Source: Nocardioides sp. NBC_00368
GTDB taxonomy: Bacteria > Actinomycetota > Actinomycetes > Propionibacteriales > Nocardioidaceae
Assembly (NCBI RefSeq): GCF_036090055.1
Contig: NZ_CP107970.1
Coordinates: 4,795,001 to 4,859,000 of the forward strand
Length of the DNA: 64,000 bases
Reading direction: 5' to 3'
Shown piece after piece: positions 58,827 through 64,000 of the stretch; the first letter of the stretch is position 1; every line of letters starts with the position of its first letter. The notes beneath the pieces are model-generated. The model had not been told where the DNA came from and ran no database searches. It was given only the letters and a program-made list of their open reading frames with translations. Position numbers and translations under genes: made by a program.

Positions 58827-59963
58827 ATGACTGAATTTCTGGATCCGAGTCCCAGCCACACCGACATGGTGCAGCTGCTGAACCCCGAGGGAGAACGGGT
58901 TTCGCACCCGGACTTCGAGTTCTCACCCGACCGACCTGAGGACGAGGCCGTACGCGGCTTCTACCGCGACATGGTGCTCACCCGTCGCCTCGACGTCGAG
59001 GCCACCGCGCTGCAGCGCCACGGCGAGCTGGGCCTGTGGGCACAGCTGCTGGGCCAGGAGGCCGCGCAGATCGGCGCGGCCCGCGCGCTCGCACCCCAGG
59101 ACTTTGTCTTCCCGACCTACCGTGAGCACGGCGTGGCCTGGTGCCGCGACGTCGACCCGATGCAGCTGCTCGGACTCTTCCGGGGCACCGACCAGGGCGG
59201 CTGGGACCCCGACGAGCACAACTTCGGGCTCTACACGATCGTGATCGGCGCGCAGACGCTGCACGCCACCGGCTATGCGATGGGCGTGCAGATGGACGGC
59301 CTCGTCGGCACCGGCGACCCGACCCGCGACACCGCCGTCGTGGCCCACTTCGGCGACGGCGCCTCCTCGCAGGGTGACGTCAACGAGGCGATGGTCTTCG
59401 CCGCCTCCTACAACGCCCCGGTCGTCTTCTTCTGCCAGAACAACCAGTGGGCCATCTCCGAGCCGGTCGAGCAGATGGTCAAGGTGCCGCTCTACAAGCG
59501 CGCCCAGGGCTTCGGCTTCCCGGGCATCCGGGTGGACGGCAACGACGTGCTGGCGACGTACGAGGTGATGAAGTCCGCGCTCAAGCGGGCCCGCGAGGGT
59601 GGCGGGCCGACGATGATCGAGGCCTACACCTACCGGATGGGCGCCCACACGACCACCGACGACCCGACCCGCTACCGGCTCTCCGACGAGGTCCAGGCGT
59701 GGAAGCTCAAGGACCCGATCGCGAGGGTGGAGGCCTACCTCCGCCGCGGCGGCGGCGCTTCGACCTCCTTCTTCGCCAAGGTGGAGGCCGAGGCCGAGGA
59801 GCTCGGCGAGCGTCTGCGCGCCGGCATCCACGCCCTGCCCGAGCCCGATCCCGTACGCCTCTTCGACAACGTCTACACCGAGCTGCCCGACGAGCTTCGC
59901 GAGCAGCGTGACGGCTACGCGGCGTACCTCGCCTCCTTCGACCTCGAGGGGGCCTCGCGATGA
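58827..59963 (+). CDS. bkdA: 2-oxoacid dehydrogenase E1 component, alpha subunit
   Basis: A 378-residue thiamine-diphosphate enzyme subunit. ThDP motif GDGASSQGDVNEAMVFAASYNAPVVFFCQNN (about 175-205), phosphorylation-loop-like region YRMGAHTTTDDPTRYR and TALQRHGELGLWAQLLGQEAAQ. The wording fits branched-chain (Bkd) more than pyruvate E1, like mycobacterial BkdA, but pyruvate dehydrogenase cannot be excluded. AAGGA places the start at ATG 58827. Overlaps the beta-subunit gene by ATGA. Confidence 0.87.
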   Translation: MTEFLDPSPSHTDMVQLLNPEGERVSHPDFEFSPDRPEDEAVRGFYRDMVLTRRLDVEATALQRHGELGLWAQLLGQEAAQIGAARALAPQDFVFPTYREHGVAWCRDVDPMQLLGLFRGTDQGGWDPDEHNFGLYTIVIGAQTLHATGYAMGVQMDGLVGTGDPTRDTAVVAHFGDGASSQGDVNEAMVFAASYNAPVVFFCQNNQWAISEPVEQMVKVPLYKRAQGFGFPGIRVDGNDVLATYEVMKSALKRAREGGGPTMIEAYTYRMGAHTTTDDPTRYRLSDEVQAWKLKDPIARVEAYLRRGGGASTSFFAKVEAEAEELGERLRAGIHALPEPDPVRLFDNVYTELPDELREQRDGYAAYLASFDLEGASR

Positions 59964-60937
59964 CCAAGATGACCTTGGCGAAGGCGCTCAACGCGGGACT
60001 GCGGCGGGCGATGGAGGACGACGACAAGGTCGTCCTGATGGGCGAGGACATCGGCCGGCTCGGCGGTGTCTTCCGGATCACCGACGGGCTGCAGAAGGAC
60101 TTCGGCGAGGCGCGGGTCGTGGACACCCCGCTGGCCGAGTCCGGGATCGTCGGTACGGCGGTCGGGCTCGCGCTGCGGGGCTACCGGCCGGTGGTGGAGA
60201 TCCAGTTCGACGGGTTCGTCTACCCGGCCTACGACCAGATCGTGTCGCAGGTGGCCAAGCTCCACTATCGCAGTGGAGGGCGGGTCGCGATGCCGATGGT
60301 CATCCGGATCCCGTTCGGCGGCGGGATCGGCGCCGTCGAGCACCACAGCGAGTCGCCGGAGGCGCAGTTCGCGCACACACCGGGGCTCAAGGTGGTCGCC
60401 TGCTCGGATCCCGTCGACGCCTACTGGATGATCCAGCAGGCGATCTCGCACCCGGACCCGGTCATCTTTCTGGAGCCGAAGCGGCTCTACCACTCGACCA
60501 AGGCCGAGGTCGACGTCGACGCGACGCCCGGTCCGCTGTTCGCCTCGCGGGTTCTACGGGCCGGCTCGGATGTGACGGTGCTGGCGTACGGGCCGACCGT
60601 GAAGACGGCCCTGACCGCCGCCGAGGCGGCCGCGGGGGAGGGCAAGTCGCTCGAGGTGATCGACCTGCGCACCCTCTCGCCGCTCGACGTGGCTCCGGTC
60701 TACGAGTCGGTGCGGCGTACGGGGCGTGCGGTCGTCGTCCACGAGGCCCACGTCAACCTCGGCCTCGGCGCCGAGCTCGCGGCCCGGGTCACCGAGCAGT
60801 GCTTCCACTCCTTGGAGGCGCCGGTGCTCCGTGTGGGCGGGTTCGACACGCCCTACCCGCCGGCCAGGGCGGAGGAGTACTTCCTCCCCGACCTCGACCG
60901 GGTCCTCGATGCCGTCGACAGGAGCCTCGCGTGGTGA
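59960..60937 (+). CDS. bkdB: 2-oxoacid dehydrogenase E1 component, beta subunit
   Basis: A 325-residue transketolase-like subunit: LMGEDIGRLGGVFRITDGL, DTPLAESGIVGTAVGLAL (active-site Glu), QFDGFVYPAYDQIVSQ, GGGIGAVEHHSESPEAQFAH and the C-terminal VVVHEAHVNLGLGAELAARV. Pairs with the alpha subunit to form the E1 heterotetramer. Both gene ends overlap their neighbours, showing tight translational coupling. Confidence 0.9.
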   Translation: MTKMTLAKALNAGLRRAMEDDDKVVLMGEDIGRLGGVFRITDGLQKDFGEARVVDTPLAESGIVGTAVGLALRGYRPVVEIQFDGFVYPAYDQIVSQVAKLHYRSGGRVAMPMVIRIPFGGGIGAVEHHSESPEAQFAHTPGLKVVACSDPVDAYWMIQQAISHPDPVIFLEPKRLYHSTKAEVDVDATPGPLFASRVLRAGSDVTVLAYGPTVKTALTAAEAAAGEGKSLEVIDLRTLSPLDVAPVYESVRRTGRAVVVHEAHVNLGLGAELAARVTEQCFHSLEAPVLRVGGFDTPYPPARAEEYFLPDLDRVLDAVDRSLAW

Positions 60938-62238
60938 CCTCCGAGTTCAAGCTGCCCGATGTCGGCGAGGGCCTGACCGAGGCCGAGATCGTCGAGTGGC
61001 ACGTCGCCGTCGGCGACGTCATCAAGGTCAACGACCCCGTCTGCGACATCGAGACCGCCAAGTCCGTCGTCGAGCTCCCGTCGCCCTACGCCGGGGTGGT
61101 CCAAGCGCTCCTCGTCGAGGTCGGCACCGAGGTCCAGGTCGGCACCCCGATCATCCGCATCGGTGACTCCGTCGAGACGTCGGCCCCGTCGCCCGAGACG
61201 TCAGCTCCGTCGCACGAGACGTCAGCTCCCGAGCCGACGCCGGTCGAGACCGACACAGCAGCCGACGAGCACGAGCAGCCGCTCACGCTGGTCGGTTACG
61301 GCTCCAAGGAAGACGCAGTCGTACGCCGCAACCGCACCGTCTCCGCGCCGGCAGCCGCCGCGGGCACCGGTGTGCTGGCCAAGCCGACCGCTCGGAAGCT
61401 GGCGCGGGACCTGGGCGTCGACCTCGCGACCGTGACCCCGGAGCGCGAGGACGGGGTGATCACCACGGCCGACCTGGAGGCCCTGACGAACGCCCCGGCC
61501 CCGTCGGAAACCCCAGCCACGTCGACCGGTGGTGAACGTCGTGAGCCGATCAAGGGCCTGCGCAAGCAGATGGGCCAGGCGATGGTCGACTCCGCGTTCA
61601 CGCTGCCGCACGTGACCATCTGGACGACGATCGACGTGACCCGTACCTCCGAGCTGGTCGCGGCCCTCAAGGCCAACCGCGACTTCGCCGAGATCCGGGT
61701 CAGCCCCCTGTTGATCGTGGCCAAGGCGACGCTGCTGGCGATGCGGCGTACCCCGATCATCAACTCCTGGTGGGACGAGGCCGCTCAGGAGATCGTGTTC
61801 AAGGAGTACGTCAACCTCGGCATCGCCGCGGCCACCCCACGAGGCCTCCAAGTGCCGAACGTGAAGGGCGCCGACCGGATGTCCCTGGTCGAGCTGGGCG
61901 CGGCGATCAACGAGCTCACCGATGTCGCCCGCACCGGGAAGACCCCGCCCGCCGACCAGACCGGTGGGACGTTCACGATCACCAACATCGGCCCGTTCGG
62001 CATCGACGGCGGCGCCCCGATCATCAACCCGGGCGAGTCCGCGATCCTCTCCGTCGGCGCGGTCAAGCGCCAGCCCTGGATCGTCGGCACGGGTGACGAC
62101 GAGCGCATCGAGCCGCGCGACGTCTGCACCCTCGCGCTCAGCTTCGACCACCGCCACATCGACGGCGAAGCCGGCTCCCGCTACCTCGCCGACGTGGCCA
62201 GGATCGTCGGCGACCCGAGCACGGCCCTGTTGTTCTGA
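60934..62238 (+). CDS. bkdC: Dihydrolipoamide acyltransferase E2 component
   Basis: A 434-residue E2: one lipoyl domain (1-77) with K43 in DIETAKSVVE; a Thr/Ser/Pro/Glu linker containing three 21-base repeats (ETSAPSP units); a peripheral-subunit-binding domain (VLAKPTARKLARDLGVDL, about 146-182); and the catalytic domain with H406 and D410 in SFDHRHIDGE. Start GTG 60934 overlaps the E1 beta stop; GTG 60931 is equally possible. No E3 gene follows; lipoamide dehydrogenase must come from elsewhere. Confidence 0.9.
   Translation: MTSEFKLPDVGEGLTEAEIVEWHVAVGDVIKVNDPVCDIETAKSVVELPSPYAGVVQALLVEVGTEVQVGTPIIRIGDSVETSAPSPETSAPSHETSAPEPTPVETDTAADEHEQPLTLVGYGSKEDAVVRRNRTVSAPAAAAGTGVLAKPTARKLARDLGVDLATVTPEREDGVITTADLEALTNAPAPSETPATSTGGERREPIKGLRKQMGQAMVDSAFTLPHVTIWTTIDVTRTSELVAALKANRDFAEIRVSPLLIVAKATLLAMRRTPIINSWWDEAAQEIVFKEYVNLGIAAATPRGLQVPNVKGADRMSLVELGAAINELTDVARTGKTPPADQTGGTFTITNIGPFGIDGGAPIINPGESAILSVGAVKRQPWIVGTGDDERIEPRDVCTLALSFDHRHIDGEAGSRYLADVARIVGDPSTALLF
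61174..61236. repeat. 21-base tandem repeat in the E2 linker
   Basis: GAGACGTC begins units at 61174, 61195 and 61216, with consensus GAGACGTCRGCNCCGTCG; the same octamer and period occur at 46128. Confidence 0.75.
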
Positions 62239-62301
62239 CCCGTTCGACAATCGCTCCACAGAACGCCAATTCGCTACCTCGAGGGGTATGGGATCTGGCA
62301 C

Positions 62302-62337
62302 GATCCTCAGGCCCGCGCTGACGCGGGCCTGAGGATC
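62302..62337. terminator. Strong terminator hairpin after bkdC
   Basis: Perfect 16-bp arms (GATCCTCAGGCCCGCG at 62302-62317 and 62322-62337) with loop CTGA, ending 14 bases before the next start codon. Confidence 0.8.
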
Positions 62338-62351
62338 TTCTGGAGGCAGGA

Positions 62352-63935
62352 ATGGTGCTCCTGACGGGGCGCACGCTGCTTGCCGGGATCGTCGCGACGG
62401 CCGCCTCGGCGACCGTTCTCGTGGCGAGTCCCGCGAGCGCGGCGACAACATCCACCGGCGTACGCTGCACGATCGTCGGTACGTCCGGCGGTGATGTCCT
62501 ACGAGGCACATCGAGGCGCGACGTCATCTGCGGTCGCGGTGGCGGCGACATCATCTACGCCAAGGGCGGGGACGATCTCGTTGACGCCGGATCGGGCGGG
62601 GATCACATCTATGCCAGCTACGGCGCCGACCGGGTGCTCGCCGGGAGCGGCGAGGACTGGATTCACGGCGAGGCTGGCCCGGACAGCCTCAACGGGGGCA
62701 CCGGGCAGGACAACATCTGGGGCGAGGACGGCAGTGACGTCATCTCCGGTGGCGACCACTTCGACGTGATCTCCGGCGGCGCGGGGGCGGACCGCATCTC
62801 CGGCGGCGCTGCCGGCGACAGCATCAGCGGCGGGACGAGCGGAGACGCCATCTCGGGAGGCGCAGGGTCTGACTCCGTCAACGGAGGCGACGGCAACGAC
62901 TCGATCTCCGGTGGCGATGGCAACGACCAGATCGCCGGAAGCTACGGCGACGACCAGCTCCACGGGAACAACCACCTGGACACCGTCAACGGTGGCCCGG
63001 GCCACGACCGGCTCTGGGGCGAGAGCGGCGACGACACCCTCAACGGTGGCGACGGAAACGACAAGCTGTCCGGCGGGACTGGGCTGGACGACGTCCACGG
63101 CAACGCCGGCACCAACACCTGCTACTACGACGTCTACGACTACCTCTACGGGTGCTTCCGCGACGCCAGCGCGCCGGTGATCGTCGAGGCTTCCCTGTCC
63201 CCGACGACGGTCAACTCCGACTCCGGCGACACGAAGGTCCGGGTTCGGGTTCACGTGAAGGACGACCTTCGTGTCTCCCGGGTCCAGGCATGGGTCTCCG
63301 GACTCGCCGACGACAACCCGGCGCAGCTCTACACCCACTTCATGCCGATGGTCTCCGGCGGCGTGCGCGACGGTTGGTGGCAGGGGTATGTCACCGTGCC
63401 CAGGTGGACGCCCGGGGGGAGACTGACGTTGGAAGCTTCCGCGATCGATACGGCGGATCGCATGTCGGACTCCACGGCCGCATCGATGCAGGTGACCAGC
63501 ACCAACCCGGACACCGCGGCGCCGCTGGTGAAGCTCAAGAGCCTGAGCGCGACGTCCCTCGACGTGCGCACCGGCGCGAAGACCATCAAGGCGGTGTTGT
63601 CGGTGACGGACCGGATCGGCGTGACCGAGATGAACGGGTTGAGAACCCTGACCATGTGCATCGCCCGCACGATGGACGACGACGCGATCTGTGGGTCTGT
63701 CGCGTCGCGTACGGCTGGGACCATCTACTCCGGTGAGTGGACGGTGAGCCTGACGGTCCCGAAGGGAACCCCGAGCGGCGTCTATGACCTCCAGATCAGT
63801 GCGGAAGATCGCATCTTGGTCGGTGAGGAGTATTACGGTCCGCACCTCTACCAGGAGCGGGTCGACAAGTATCCGAGCTCGATGCATCCGGAGCAGGAGC
63901 TGCCGGGCGCGACCTTCAAGGTCACCGGGTCCTGA
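62352..63935 (+). CDS. Secreted RTX-like calcium-binding repeat protein
   Basis: A 527-residue protein with a Sec signal peptide (MVLLTGRTLLAGIVATAASATVLVASPASA), then about 24 nonapeptide repeats of the RTX kind (GGxGxDxIx, e.g. GGDGNDSISGGDGNDQIAG) over residues 40-265, which bind calcium in a parallel beta roll, then two beta-sandwich-like domains (VIVEASLSPTTVNSDSGDTKVRVRVHV; KLKSLSATSLDVRTGAKTIKAVLSV). There is no RTX C-terminal type I secretion signal; export is by Sec. Probably a surface or extracellular protein; function unknown. Confidence 0.82.
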   Translation: MVLLTGRTLLAGIVATAASATVLVASPASAATTSTGVRCTIVGTSGGDVLRGTSRRDVICGRGGGDIIYAKGGDDLVDAGSGGDHIYASYGADRVLAGSGEDWIHGEAGPDSLNGGTGQDNIWGEDGSDVISGGDHFDVISGGAGADRISGGAAGDSISGGTSGDAISGGAGSDSVNGGDGNDSISGGDGNDQIAGSYGDDQLHGNNHLDTVNGGPGHDRLWGESGDDTLNGGDGNDKLSGGTGLDDVHGNAGTNTCYYDVYDYLYGCFRDASAPVIVEASLSPTTVNSDSGDTKVRVRVHVKDDLRVSRVQAWVSGLADDNPAQLYTHFMPMVSGGVRDGWWQGYVTVPRWTPGGRLTLEASAIDTADRMSDSTAASMQVTSTNPDTAAPLVKLKSLSATSLDVRTGAKTIKAVLSVTDRIGVTEMNGLRTLTMCIARTMDDDAICGSVASRTAGTIYSGEWTVSLTVPKGTPSGVYDLQISAEDRILVGEEYYGPHLYQERVDKYPSSMHPEQELPGATFKVTGS

Positions 63936-63957
63936 CCCCGCCGAGACGTCAGCAACG

Positions 63958-63993
63958 CCGGTCGAGTGGGCACCTCGGTGCCCACTCGACCGG
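63958..63993. terminator. Terminator hairpin
   Basis: CCGGTCGAGTGGGCACC (63958-63974) and its complement (63977-63993), just after the repeat-protein gene. Confidence 0.78.
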
Positions 63994-64000
63994 CGTACGT

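Overview
The window reads as the chromosome of a high-GC actinobacterium. GTG and TTG starts are frequent, neighbouring genes are often coupled by 4-base stop/start overlaps (ATGA or GTGA), several -10 boxes lie about 7 bases before a start codon (leaderless mRNAs), and the gene content (tRNA adenosine deaminase pair, mycobacterial-type transglutaminase/ATP-grasp set, branched-chain keto-acid dehydrogenase bkdABC) is actinobacterial. Frequent cgtacg-type codon pairs remind me of Nocardioides or a close relative; the genus is inference. No insertion sequence, prophage, CRISPR array, rRNA or replication origin was seen. One tRNA gene (tRNA-Ser, anticodon CGA) is present.

Bases 1-14217: after a truncated EamA transporter comes a catabolic island. 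A MarR regulator diverges from an operon for a crotonase, acetoacetyl-CoA-synthetase-like ligase, 3-hydroxyacyl-CoA dehydrogenase, acyl-CoA ligase, amidohydrolase-type hydrolase and AraC regulator. A second operon encodes a eugenol-oxidase-like flavoprotein, aldehyde dehydrogenase and zinc alcohol dehydrogenase, and an MFS transporter follows. Together they could turn eugenol or coniferyl alcohol into ferulate, and hydroxycinnamates by CoA-dependent beta-oxidative deacetylation into vanillate or 4-hydroxybenzoate plus acetyl-CoA, as in the cou system of Rhodococcus jostii RHA1. An odd-centred palindrome CAGGAWTCCTG marks the MarR/crotonase promoter, the MFS promoter (twice) and, 44 kb away, a secreted alpha/beta hydrolase gene at 57301, tying that hydrolase to the regulon.

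Bases 14218-34238: HxlR/SRPBCC pair; two-component system followed by a hydrolase-ABC transporter-desaturase operon; small membrane proteins; a Tat-exported GH64 glucanase; sirtuin; lipoprotein; Fic protein with its own repeat-rich promoter; DHA2 exporter; long-chain acyl-CoA dehydrogenase; flavin/F420 oxidoreductase-like protein; amidohydrolase; VIT-family transporter; RNA 2',3'-cyclic phosphodiesterase; DoxX protein.

Bases 34239-44861: upp; tadA with its associated gene; tRNA-Ser; a large membrane protein fusing a degenerate trypsin-like domain, a solute-binding-like domain and a von Willebrand A domain; fructosamine kinase; LMW phosphatase; holin-like protein; GntR regulator diverging from a DDAH-type hydrolase and an aminotransferase; a secreted Pro-Asp repeat protein; and about 550 bases without a convincing gene.

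Bases 44862-56035: transglutaminase-DUF2126 protein, a fused circularly permuted ATP-grasp/alpha-E protein, a second transglutaminase, a membrane protein, a zinc-ribbon metallopeptidase and a GST-like protein. This is a conserved but poorly understood peptide-ligation/processing set, interrupted by three unfamiliar small genes, one with a cysteine pattern resembling tendamistat-type alpha-amylase inhibitors. The window ends with a DUF2855 protein, the operator-bearing secreted hydrolase, the bkdABC operon and a secreted RTX-like repeat protein. Four long intergenic hairpins (745-807, 15768-15842, 34121-34195, 48250-48308) have unrelated stems; the loops of at least two look related.
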